The notes beneath the pieces were generated by a model. That model was not told the DNA's origin. It was given only the letters and a program-made list of their open reading frames with translations, and ran no database searches. Shown piece after piece: positions 33,252 to 40,967 of a DNA stretch of 64,000 nt. Each line of letters starts with the position of its first letter. Within the stretch, counting starts at the first letter, position 1. The DNA lies in assembly GCF_003958645.1 (NCBI RefSeq), contig NZ_RXLO01000003.1, forward strand, positions 62,001 through 126,000, written 5' to 3'. Origin of the DNA: Chitinophaga rhizosphaerae. Lineage in GTDB: Bacteria; Bacteroidota; Bacteroidia; Chitinophagales; Chitinophagaceae. A program made the translations under genes and the position numbers.

Positions 33252-36200
33252 TTAAAAGTTTACGTTCAGGCCAACGGTTACGTTTTTCGCCTGCGGATAG
33301 CGGCCTTTGTCGATGCCGAACTCATCCAATCCCACTTCCGGGTCGAAGCCTTTGTACTTCGTGAAAGTGAGCAGGTTGTTGCCGGTCACGTACAGGCGCA
33401 CCTTGCCGAGGCCGGCGCGGCGCAGCAGTGTTTCGGGAACGGTGTAGCCGAGGGTCAGGTTCTTCACGCGCATGTAGCTGCCGTCTTCCACGTACCAGTC
33501 GGAAGTGGTGCCGAAGTTGCCGTTCGGGTCGCTGCTGTTGATGCGGGGGATGTTGGAACCGGTGTTCTGCGGCGTCCAGGCGTTGAGGATGTCTTTCAAC
33601 ATATTGTAGTTCTGCCCGTTACCGGCGTTGAGCGCGGTGAATTTCAGCGCATTGAAGAGCTTGTTGCCCTGCACGCCCTGCAGCAGCATGTTGAAATCGA
33701 AGTTTTTGTAGCTGGCGTTGAACGTAAAACCATACGTGAACTTCGGGAACGCGCTGCCGGCCACCACACGGTCGTCGTTGGTGATTTTGCCGTCGCCGTT
33801 CTGGTCGATGAACTTCAGATCGCCGGGCTTCGCGAAAGGCTGGATCTTGTTGCCATCCTTATCTTTGTAAGCGTCCACTTCCGCCTGCGACTGGAACATA
33901 CCGTCGGTACGCACCACGTAGAAGGAATACAGCGGCAGGCCCACTTCCTGGCGGATCGGGGTGATGGTGCTGCGGATGTTGATATCGTTGCGGTTGATCA
34001 CTTTCTGTCCGTCTGCGAGCGACACGAGCTTGTTGGTGATCTTGGTGAACGTTGCGCCCACGTCGTACCGGAATTCACCGGTTTGCTTGCCCTGCCAGTT
34101 CAATCCCAGTTCAAGGCCTTTGTCCAGCGCCTTTCCTGCATTCTTCCACATCCCGTCAGGCACGCCGAGCATACCCGGTACGCTCACGTGAACCAGCATG
34201 TTGTGGGTGGTTTTCTCGAAGTAATCCGCGTTCACGGAAAGGCGGTTATCGAACAGGTTGAAATCCAGGCCGATGTTGTTGATTTCGGTGCTGGCCCATT
34301 TCAGGTCTTTGTTAGGCAGTGCCGTTTCCTGGTAAGTGGGCACTTGCTGCGGATCTTTCCCGATCCAGATCTGACCGCTGGACATCGGCGCGTCCACACC
34401 CGTAGCCACGAGCGAACCGAGGTTGCCCTGGATACCGTGGCTGAGACGGAGCTTCAGGAAGTTGAGCCAGGAAGAGTTTTTAAGGAATTCCTCTTCCGTG
34501 AGCACCCATCCGCCGGTGATACCGTAATACGGCTCCCAACGGTTGTGTTTGGGCAGCATGGAAGTACCGTCGTACCGGCCGATCAGTTGCAGGAGGTATT
34601 TATTCCGGTAGTCGTAGTTCACACGGCCGTACCAGGAAGACATGGCATTTTTATCAAGACCGCTCCGGGGGCGGAAAAACACGGTGGAGTTGTCGAAATA
34701 GCGGTAAGAAGGCCTTTCGTTATAGAACCCCTGCGCATTCACGCCGAGCCAGGTGCCGCGGTGCTTCTGGAACGAGAAGCCGCCCATGGCCGTGAGGTTA
34801 TGCCCGCCGTTGAATTTGGTGGTGTAGGTGAGCGTTTGCTCGGCGAGCATTTCGGTGAAATTGTTCATGTCCTGGTTCAGCTCGTTGTAGTTGAAGATCT
34901 TGCCGATCTCCAGCACTTTGGCGCTATAGGTTTTGGCGTCGCGGAAAGATTTGGTGATGGAGAAGCTGGAACGGAACAAGAGCCCTTTCGTGATATTGAT
35001 GTCTGCATAAGGGTTGAAGAAGATCTTCGTTTCGGGGGCTTTGGAATCGATACGCTGCAAATACGCAACCGGGTTGATCACGTCGCCGTATGCACCGGCG
35101 TATTGTGCGGGCAATCCGCTGAAACTGCCGTCTGCCGTGTACGGGCGGATGTGCGGGGGATAGAAGATGGCGGAGATGATGGCGCCGGTATATGCGCTGG
35201 TGGTGTTGGCGCCGTTACCATCGGTTACGGACATGGTCATGTTTTCGCCGATCTTCAGCCAGGGTTTGAGCTGGTAATCGGTGTTCATGCGCACGGTGTA
35301 GCGTTCGTTGTAAGTATTGAGCAGGATGCCTTCGCCTTTGCGGTAGCCGAAGCTGAGGTAATAGCGGCCCATATCGTTGCCGCCTTTCACGCTGGCGTTG
35401 TAATCCTGGATTTTGGCGGTGCGGAAGATCTCGTCCATCCAGTTGGTACGGGTGATCTGTCCGTCGGGGTATTTGGCGGGATCGAAAGCATCCTGGCGGG
35501 GTTTGCCGGCTGCGTCGTACGCCTGGTTCATCACATCGGCGAATTCCTTCGCGTTCAGCGGTTCGAGTTTTTTGATGGGCGATTGCCATCCCTGTTTCAC
35601 GTCCACGTCCACCTGCGCTTTTCCCTGTTTACCTTTCTTGGTGGTAACGAGCATTACGCCGCCGGCGGCGCGGGCGCCGTAGATGGAGGAAGATGCGTCT
35701 TTAAGGAAGGTCACGCTTTCTACGTCGTTGGGGTTGATGGGGCCGTAGTAAATGGCGCCGTCCACTACAACGAGCACATTTTCACCGTTGATGCCGCCCA
35801 TTCCGCGGACGCTTACGCGGGGGCCGGACATGGGGTCGCCGCCTTCGTTCTGCACCACTACGCCGGGCGCCTTGCCCTGGAGGGCTTCGTTGAGGCTGCC
35901 GAGCGAACGGCTGGTGAGCTTGTCGAGTGGTACTTCCGCCACGGCGCCGGTCACTTTGGCTTTGCTCTGCGTACCGTAACCGATCACGACGAGCTGGTTG
36001 AGGTTTACGGTGGAGGATTCGAGCAATACGGTGATGTCGCGGCGGGAGCCTACCACGATTTCCTGTGTGCCGTATCCCAGCATAGACACTACGAGCGTAA
36101 GGCCGGGAGCGTCGTCGGCGGTTAATTTGAAGCGGCCGTCAACCGTAGTAACGGTGCCGGTGGAAGTGCCTTTCACCATCACGGAAGCACCGGGCACGGG

Positions 36201-36626
36201 GCCGTTTTTTTCATTCACCACGCCGGTGATGGTGATCTTATCTGCCATGGTGCCGCCGGGGATCGCGACGGCGGACTGCTTTGGGGCTTCGTAGATGAGG
36301 ATGGTATTGTGGCGCTCCTCGAATTTCAGTCCGGAAGCGGACAATAATTCCGACAAGATAGCTTCCACGGTGCGGCCGTTGTAGGAATGCGCTTTTACAT
36401 TCACGCGTTTGAGCGCGGCTTCGTCGTACGCGAGGCGTATGGCGGCGGAGGTTTCCAGTTGTTTGAGCGCGGCGGAAAGCGGCCCGGCGGGGATGTCGAT
36501 TTTACGGACTACTTTCTGAAGGTCCTGGGCCGAAAGCGGGAGGGCCAGGGAGGTGACCGTTGCAGCGAGCACGAATAGGCAAGACATAACGGTCCGTACA
36601 AAAAAATGCTGTCTGATTTTTTGCAT
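33252..36626 (-). CDS. SusC/RagA-family TonB-dependent transporter with STN domain
   Basis: 1124 residues. Signal peptide ends near LPLSAQ. STN domain: KIDIPAGPLSAALKQLETSA and GRTVEAILSELLSASGLKFE, ending NTILIYEA. Then a carboxypeptidase-regulatory-like sandwich (ITGVVNEKNGPVPGASVMVK), the plug with VSVRGMGGINGENVLVVVDG and the SusC motif LKDASSSIYGARAAGGVM, and the barrel finishing AKNVTVGLNVNF. STN plus an adjacent FecR-sigma pair means ligand binding should switch on the locus's own transcription. A single SusD partner follows immediately. Confidence 0.96.
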   Translation of the reverse strand: MQKIRQHFFVRTVMSCLFVLAATVTSLALPLSAQDLQKVVRKIDIPAGPLSAALKQLETSAAIRLAYDEAALKRVNVKAHSYNGRTVEAILSELLSASGLKFEERHNTILIYEAPKQSAVAIPGGTMADKITITGVVNEKNGPVPGASVMVKGTSTGTVTTVDGRFKLTADDAPGLTLVVSMLGYGTQEIVVGSRRDITVLLESSTVNLNQLVVIGYGTQSKAKVTGAVAEVPLDKLTSRSLGSLNEALQGKAPGVVVQNEGGDPMSGPRVSVRGMGGINGENVLVVVDGAIYYGPINPNDVESVTFLKDASSSIYGARAAGGVMLVTTKKGKQGKAQVDVDVKQGWQSPIKKLEPLNAKEFADVMNQAYDAAGKPRQDAFDPAKYPDGQITRTNWMDEIFRTAKIQDYNASVKGGNDMGRYYLSFGYRKGEGILLNTYNERYTVRMNTDYQLKPWLKIGENMTMSVTDGNGANTTSAYTGAIISAIFYPPHIRPYTADGSFSGLPAQYAGAYGDVINPVAYLQRIDSKAPETKIFFNPYADINITKGLLFRSSFSITKSFRDAKTYSAKVLEIGKIFNYNELNQDMNNFTEMLAEQTLTYTTKFNGGHNLTAMGGFSFQKHRGTWLGVNAQGFYNERPSYRYFDNSTVFFRPRSGLDKNAMSSWYGRVNYDYRNKYLLQLIGRYDGTSMLPKHNRWEPYYGITGGWVLTEEEFLKNSSWLNFLKLRLSHGIQGNLGSLVATGVDAPMSSGQIWIGKDPQQVPTYQETALPNKDLKWASTEINNIGLDFNLFDNRLSVNADYFEKTTHNMLVHVSVPGMLGVPDGMWKNAGKALDKGLELGLNWQGKQTGEFRYDVGATFTKITNKLVSLADGQKVINRNDINIRSTITPIRQEVGLPLYSFYVVRTDGMFQSQAEVDAYKDKDGNKIQPFAKPGDLKFIDQNGDGKITNDDRVVAGSAFPKFTYGFTFNASYKNFDFNMLLQGVQGNKLFNALKFTALNAGNGQNYNMLKDILNAWTPQNTGSNIPRINSSDPNGNFGTTSDWYVEDGSYMRVKNLTLGYTVPETLLRRAGLGKVRLYVTGNNLLTFTKYKGFDPEVGLDEFGIDKGRYPQAKNVTVGLNVNF

Positions 36627-36698
36627 CTTTGTAAGATTAAAGGTAATAACTGAACAGGCTGTACGCCTGTGCGATTTACGTTGCGGTTGTTACTTTCA

Positions 36699-36732
36699 GC
36701 CGGTACCAGTTGCAGCTGGTATCGGCTTTTTT
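36699..36732 (-). promoter_or_regulatory. A-run plus hairpin between FecR and SusC genes
   Basis: On the transcribed minus strand AAAAAA is followed by GCCGATACCAG-CTGCAA-CTGGTACCGGC, an 11-bp stem with one or two imperfect pairs, eight bases after the FecR stop. As at 9753, the A-run comes before and no T-run follows. On the plus strand the T-run makes it a canonical terminator, though no plus-strand gene needs one. Confidence 0.5.
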
Positions 36733-36739
36733 CATGTCG

Positions 36740-37633
36740 TTAGTGGATGGTGAGTCGATTTTCGTTCATCATGAATTTGATTTTAGATGTATAACTGATT
36801 TTCTGAAGGATGTCTAACACCTGCGGCAGCGGCATGCCTGCGGGAAACCGGAAGGTATAATTGCCTATGCTTTTATCCAGCGCGGTGGACACGTTGATGC
36901 CATATTGATCTTCCAGTGTGCGGATTACTTCAGACAGCGGGGCGTTTTGCAGGAGAATTTCGCCCTGCGTCCATGCGATTGCGTCTGGTTGCCGTATTTG
37001 CTCGATTTGTTTTTGCGGATAGGTGATGCGTTGCCCCGGTTCCAGGAGCCCATGGCCGGAGGCTTTTACTTTTCCCTCCAGGAGCGTGATGCGGCGGAAT
37101 TCCCCGTCGGCCGGGCGCTCCACGGTGAAGCGAGTCCCCAGCACGGTGGCAGTGTCTGGTCCGGAACAAACCAGGAATGGATTTCCGGCAGCCGCTTCCA
37201 CTTCGAAATACGCCTTGCCCCGGAGAACGGTCACCTGCCGGCCGGCGTAGGCCAGTTCGGTGTTGGGGCCTGCGGTGATGCGGGAGTTGTCGGGCAGGGT
37301 GAACGTCCGCACTTCGCCCGGCGCGGTGGCGAGAGTGGTGGTGCGGGGCGCTTCCGGGCGGAGGAGCCACGTGATTGCCAGGGCCGCTACGCCGGCGATG
37401 GAGGCGGCGGCAGCGATGTAGGGCCAGGTCCGCCGGGTTCGCTTCGGCGCGTGCGCCTCGATATGGCGCCACATGGTATCGTGTAAACGGGCTTTTTCGG
37501 AGGTTCCCAGGATAGGGGCATCGCCGCGTTCGGCCAGCCCGTCCATCCATTCGTGCAACAGGCGCTCCTCCTGCGGGGAGGCCTCGCCTTTGCGGTATTT
37601 CTCCAGTAATGCGCGTATGTTTTGCTCGTTCAC
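36740..37633 (-). CDS. FecR-family anti-sigma factor
   Basis: 297 residues from a GTG start; the sequence NIRALLEKYRKGEASPQEER is the familiar N-terminus of this group, so the start is credible. One transmembrane helix (TWPYIAAAASIAGVAALAITWLL), then the periplasmic FecR domain (FTLPDNSRITAGPNTELAYA and FLVCSGPDTATVLGTRFTVE) and a C-terminal DUF4974 domain (APLSEVIRTLEDQYGINVS). It should hold the upstream sigma factor inactive until the STN domain of the downstream SusC signals. Order and spacing (84 bases from the sigma gene, 113 to SusC) is the standard arrangement. Confidence 0.94.
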   Translation of the reverse strand: MNEQNIRALLEKYRKGEASPQEERLLHEWMDGLAERGDAPILGTSEKARLHDTMWRHIEAHAPKRTRRTWPYIAAAASIAGVAALAITWLLRPEAPRTTTLATAPGEVRTFTLPDNSRITAGPNTELAYAGRQVTVLRGKAYFEVEAAAGNPFLVCSGPDTATVLGTRFTVERPADGEFRRITLLEGKVKASGHGLLEPGQRITYPQKQIEQIRQPDAIAWTQGEILLQNAPLSEVIRTLEDQYGINVSTALDKSIGNYTFRFPAGMPLPQVLDILQKISYTSKIKFMMNENRLTIH

Positions 37634-37717
37634 GTAAAGGGTGCTTTACAGGAAGACACGCGTCAAAACCCGGATAACCATCCGTGGTGAAAATATTTTT
37701 TCCCTTGAAAAAACGAT

Positions 37718-38290
37718 TTAGTTAAGGATATAAAAAAGGAGGAAGGGAAGGGCGTGCCATTGTACGCGGATGCGGCGCAGCGCCGTGTTGATCTGGTTGC
37801 GGATGGTTTGTTCGCTGCTGCCGAGCCTTTGGGCGATCTCCGCCACGGTCAGGTGCTGGATGCGGTGCATGTAGAAGGCAGTCTTCATCCGGTCGGGAAG
37901 TTGGTCGATGGAGCGGAGCAGCGCGGATTCCGTTTCGCGGAAATGAATGGTGTCGAGCAGGGAATTGTCTGCCGAAGCAACGGCTTCGCCGAACCGGCCT
38001 ACGTGCTGCTGGTACAATTGCTCGTCGCGGATGGCGTTGAGGAGGCGGTTGCGGAGGGCGGCGCGGAGGTAGGCGGGCACGGAGGCGACATGGGGAAGTC
38101 CGGCGTGGCTTTCCCATAGGTGAACGAACAGGCACTGGATGGCGTCCTGCGCGGCGGAGCCGTCTTTCAGCACACGAACGGCGTAATGGTAGAGTTCTTC
38201 CCAGTACGTGTCGAACAAAGTGCGGAAAGCGGTGCTGTGGCCCTGGCGGACCATCTCCCATAATGTGTCTGGCTGTGGTTGCTGCCGCAT
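37718..38290 (-). CDS. ECF-type RNA polymerase sigma factor (FecI-like)
   Basis: 190 residues. Region 2: VRQGHSTAFRTLFDTYWEEL and AAQDAIQCLFVHLWES. Region 4: LPDRMKTAFYMHRIQHLTVA and EIAQRLGSSEQTIRNQINTA. The C-terminus HALPFLLFYILN is hydrophobic. It is the first gene of the minus-strand sigma-FecR-SusC-SusD set. A perfect TAATTTTG -7 element lies upstream on the minus strand, so the whole set can start from one promoter. Confidence 0.94.
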   Translation of the reverse strand: MRQQPQPDTLWEMVRQGHSTAFRTLFDTYWEELYHYAVRVLKDGSAAQDAIQCLFVHLWESHAGLPHVASVPAYLRAALRNRLLNAIRDEQLYQQHVGRFGEAVASADNSLLDTIHFRETESALLRSIDQLPDRMKTAFYMHRIQHLTVAEIAQRLGSSEQTIRNQINTALRRIRVQWHALPFLLFYILN

Positions 38291-38310
38291 ATCCCCGATA
38301 TTGTGGGCTT

Positions 38311-38318
38311 CAAAATTA
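38311..38318 (-). promoter_or_regulatory. Bacteroidota -7 element before the sigma gene
   Basis: On the minus strand TAATTTTG matches TAnnTTTG exactly and ends 20 bases before the sigma ATG. No clear TTTG is seen at the expected distance upstream. Confidence 0.55.
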
Positions 38319-38407
38319 GTCAGTAACGTGTGGAATTATCCCGATGTCCTATTTATCAAATTGTTAAGTAAAAATTAGGAAGAAAAGCGGACATAAAAAA
38401 TAGGGAG

Positions 38408-38439
38408 AAAAAAAATACCGGGCTTTGCGGCCCGGTATT
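38408..38439 (-). terminator. Rho-independent terminator after dnaA
   Basis: A 10-bp stem (AATACCGGGC / GCCCGGTATT) with loop TTTGCG; on the minus strand a long T-run follows. It lies 34 bases after the dnaA stop. Confidence 0.88.
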
Positions 38440-38473
38440 CTTGAATAAGGTTGTTGCATTGCAGGAGGGGTTG

Positions 38474-39907
38474 TTACATTGCGGCGAGTTGCACCTTTTG
38501 TTGCAATTCGATAACGCTGTCCCGGAAACTATTGTCGGTGTCCATCAGGTCTTTAACGGTTTGGCAGGAGTGGATCACGGTGGTGTGGTCTCTGCCGCCG
38601 AAATGTTCGCCGATGGTTTTCAGGGAGTTTTTGGTAAAGCTTTTGGCCAGGTACATGGTGATCTGGCGGGCCTGGACGATTTCGCGCTTGCGGGTTTTTT
38701 GCAGGAGCTTGTCGTAGGCGACATCGAAATATTCGCACACCATTTTCTGGATGCTTTCGATGGTGATTTCCTTGCTGGAAGTTTTGACGAAAGATTTGAG
38801 GACGCGCTTGGCCAGCTCCAGGTCGATTTCTTTCCGGTTGAGGGAAGATTGGGCGAGGAGGGAGATGAGGGCGCCTTCGAGCTCGCGGACGTTGCTCTGG
38901 ATGTTGTAGGCAACGTACTTCACGACTTCTTTTGGCATTTCGAGGCCGTCGTTTCGCATCTTCATTTCCAGGATTTCCATGCGGGTCTCGAAGTCGGGCA
39001 GCTGAATATCTGCGCTGAGGCCCCAGCGGAAGCGGCTCAGAAGGCGTTCCTGCACACCGTCCAGGTCTTTGGGCGGTTTGTCGGACGTGAGGATGAGTTG
39101 TTTGCCGCTTTGATGGAGGTGGTTGAAGATGGCGAAAAACGCGTCCTGCGATTTTTCGGCGCGGGCGAAGAACTGGATATCGTCTACGATCAGCACGTCT
39201 ATCAATTGGTAGAAGTGGATGAAGTCGTTGATGATATTATTCTTGGAGTGATCGATGAACTGGTTGATGAACTTTTCCGCGCTTACGTACAGCACGGCCT
39301 TGTTCGGGTTCTGGCGTTTCACTTCGTTGCCGATGGCTTGTGCGAGGTGGGTTTTGCCGAGGCCAACGCCACCATATATAACGAGCGGGTTGAAGGAGGT
39401 GCCTCCGGGTTTGTCGGACACGGTTTTGCCGGCCCGGCGCGCCACGCGGTTGCAGTCACCTTCGATGAAAGATTCGAATGTGTAATTGTGATTCAGCTGA
39501 GAATCGATCTGAACGCGTTTGATCCCTGGGATCACGAAGGGATTCTTGACCGGGTTCTGTATGGTGAGCGGGAAATCAACTTCACTTTCCTTCTGGGGCT
39601 TGGTAAACTGCGTAGGCATGTTCACCGTTTTAGGATGTTGGTGGGGGGTACTGTTCTCCACTACTATCCGGTACTCCAGGCGCGCTTCCTTGCCGAGCTC
39701 GCGCTTGATGGTTTTACCTAACAGGCCCACATAATGTTCTTCCAGGTATTCATAGAAAAACTGGCTGGGTACTTGAATGGTTAAAACGTTGTTCTCAAGC
39801 TTTACGGGTTTTATCGGCTCAAACCATGTTTTGAAAGGTTGCCATTCCACAATATCCCTGATTATATTCAGACACCTATCCCAAACTTGTTCGCAAGTTT
39901 TATTCAT
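38474..39907 (-). CDS. dnaA: Chromosomal replication initiator protein DnaA
   Basis: 477 residues, the usual length. Domain I at the N-terminus (VWDRCLNIIRDIVEWQPFKT), a variable linker, the AAA+ core with Walker A GGVGLGKT (K185) and Walker B VLIVDDIQFF, sensor segments (LILTSDKPPKDLDGVQERLL), and the C-terminal DNA-binding domain with the DnaA signature GRDHTTVIHSC. It opens the replication origin by binding DnaA boxes as an ATP-loaded helix. It is alone on its transcript, with an AT-rich region upstream and a terminator downstream. Confidence 0.99.
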   Translation of the reverse strand: MNKTCEQVWDRCLNIIRDIVEWQPFKTWFEPIKPVKLENNVLTIQVPSQFFYEYLEEHYVGLLGKTIKRELGKEARLEYRIVVENSTPHQHPKTVNMPTQFTKPQKESEVDFPLTIQNPVKNPFVIPGIKRVQIDSQLNHNYTFESFIEGDCNRVARRAGKTVSDKPGGTSFNPLVIYGGVGLGKTHLAQAIGNEVKRQNPNKAVLYVSAEKFINQFIDHSKNNIINDFIHFYQLIDVLIVDDIQFFARAEKSQDAFFAIFNHLHQSGKQLILTSDKPPKDLDGVQERLLSRFRWGLSADIQLPDFETRMEILEMKMRNDGLEMPKEVVKYVAYNIQSNVRELEGALISLLAQSSLNRKEIDLELAKRVLKSFVKTSSKEITIESIQKMVCEYFDVAYDKLLQKTRKREIVQARQITMYLAKSFTKNSLKTIGEHFGGRDHTTVIHSCQTVKDLMDTDNSFRDSVIELQQKVQLAAM

Positions 39908-40455
39908 TTAGAAAAAAATAATTTGTCGTGTTTATAATTTGGGTGTTCTCGAATACTAAAGTCCTCAATGCGGGCAGTTGAAGAACTTTTTGACAGGACG
40001 ACGAATATCTGTAGAAAATGTTGAAAAAAAAAATAAATCTGCCCTTGTTTAATTTCCTACAAATACAGTGTGCCGCAGCCTGTTTTATTCGTATGTAAAT
40101 CGGCTAAAACACCCGTTTAGCCTGCAATTCGACCACTATTAAAAGTGCTAAACCGTACAAGCATGATTAACAAGTAATTTGTTAATGTGTTTACTGATTA
40201 ACGCACAAATGGTCTGCTTATCAGGTAAAATAACATTGCCCTTCGCCTGCTTTAAAAAGCAAGCCCCATAGGGCGCATTGTTGGCGCTTCGGTGTTTCAC
40301 TTTTTTGGTAACTGCTTTTTCGTTTTCTCGAATCGGCTGCAAATTTATGATCTTGTTTCTAATAAATGCGAATAACTTGTGTAAAAGTTCTTGATTATTC
40401 CTGTATCTAAAATACTTATCTTTGGCGCAAATTGAAATTTTTAAACTAGTTATAT
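39908..40455. other. AT-rich divergent region between dnaA and the DUF3127 gene (548 bp)
   Basis: No convincing gene is seen. A minus-strand frame at 40148-40342 has no family look. The region is clearly richer in A/T than the flanking genes, with A-runs (40021-40033) and poly-T stretches. I looked for DnaA boxes (TTATCCACA and near forms) and found only TGTAGAAAA at 40011 as a 7-of-9 partial match, not enough to call oriC. The right end carries the TATCTTTG promoter for the DUF3127 gene. Confidence 0.6.
40417..40424 (+). promoter_or_regulatory. Bacteroidota -7 element of the DUF3127 gene
   Basis: TATCTTTG fits TAnnTTTG exactly. A CTTG lies 23 bases upstream, slightly farther than the best spacing. 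The ATG is 32 bases downstream of the element. Confidence 0.7.
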
Positions 40456-40851
40456 ATGAGCTTTGAAGTTACCGGTAAACTGGTAGTGAAGTACAATACG
40501 GTACAGCGCAGCGAATCTTTCAAAACCCGTGAATTTGTTATCGAGAAAACAGACGATATCAACGGCCGGGTGATTACCAATTATATCAAGTTTCAGTCAG
40601 TTCAGGATCGTACCGCCATTGTGGACCGTCACAATGAAGGTGAAATGGTTAAGGTTTATTTTAATATAAAAGGCACCCGCTGGGAGAAAGATGGTAAAGT
40701 GAACTACATCACCAACCTCGACGCATGGCGTATCGAGTCCATGATGCAAGGTGCACCCGGCGCCGACCCCATGCCCAACTACAACACTTCCCAGGAAGGT
40801 TCCTTCGGTGGTGGCAACAGCGGCAACAGCGGAGACGATCTTCCGTTCTAA
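40456..40851 (+). CDS. DUF3127 protein with SSB-like C-terminal tail
   Basis: 131 residues. The body (FEVTGKLVVKYNTVQRSESF, TREFVIEKTD, RVITNYIKFQSVQDRTAIVD, MVKVYFNIKGTRWEKDGKVN, YITNLDAWRIE) is a beta-rich fold of the DUF3127 family, resembling an OB-fold such as that of single-strand-binding protein. After it comes a flexible Gly/Ser/Asn linker and the very C-terminus GDDLPF, the same acidic-hydrophobic ending SSB uses to dock repair and replication proteins. No established function is known to me. Being divergent from dnaA makes a role in DNA metabolism attractive but unproven. A terminator follows at 40893. Confidence 0.85.
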   Translation: MSFEVTGKLVVKYNTVQRSESFKTREFVIEKTDDINGRVITNYIKFQSVQDRTAIVDRHNEGEMVKVYFNIKGTRWEKDGKVNYITNLDAWRIESMMQGAPGADPMPNYNTSQEGSFGGGNSGNSGDDLPF

Positions 40852-40892
40852 AATAATAACACACCGGCTCCCGCGAGCCCGATCATATTCCA

Positions 40893-40925
40893 GGCGCCCC
40901 GCTGCTGCGGGGCGCCTCCTTTTTT
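40893..40925 (+). terminator. Rho-independent terminator after the DUF3127 gene
   Basis: A perfect 10-bp stem (GGCGCCCCGC / GCGGGGCGCC) with a TGCT loop, then TCCTTTTTT. Confidence 0.9.
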
Positions 40926-40930
40926 ATACC

Positions 40931-40938
40931 TATCTTTG
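40931..40938 (+). promoter_or_regulatory. Bacteroidota -7 element of the FAD oxidoreductase gene
   Basis: TATCTTTG again matches TAnnTTTG. It begins 5 bases after the T-run of the preceding terminator and ends 29 bases before the ATG. No -33 TTTG is seen at the expected distance, since the hairpin occupies it. Confidence 0.6.
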
Positions 40939-40967
40939 CCCCGGTTTTTTAGGATAAATACCTAACA

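Noticed and set aside
34083..36125. 680-residue plus-strand frame opposite SusC
   Set aside because: Antisense to a well-supported SusC gene; its content is the usual mirror of a GC-rich coding strand, with no known motif.
40148..40342. 64-residue minus-strand frame in the dnaA upstream gap
   Set aside because: Short, without recognisable motif, ribosome site or neighbour context; more likely chance in an AT-rich gap.
39908..40455. Replication origin beside dnaA
   Set aside because: No array of DnaA boxes could be found by eye; kept only as an open question.
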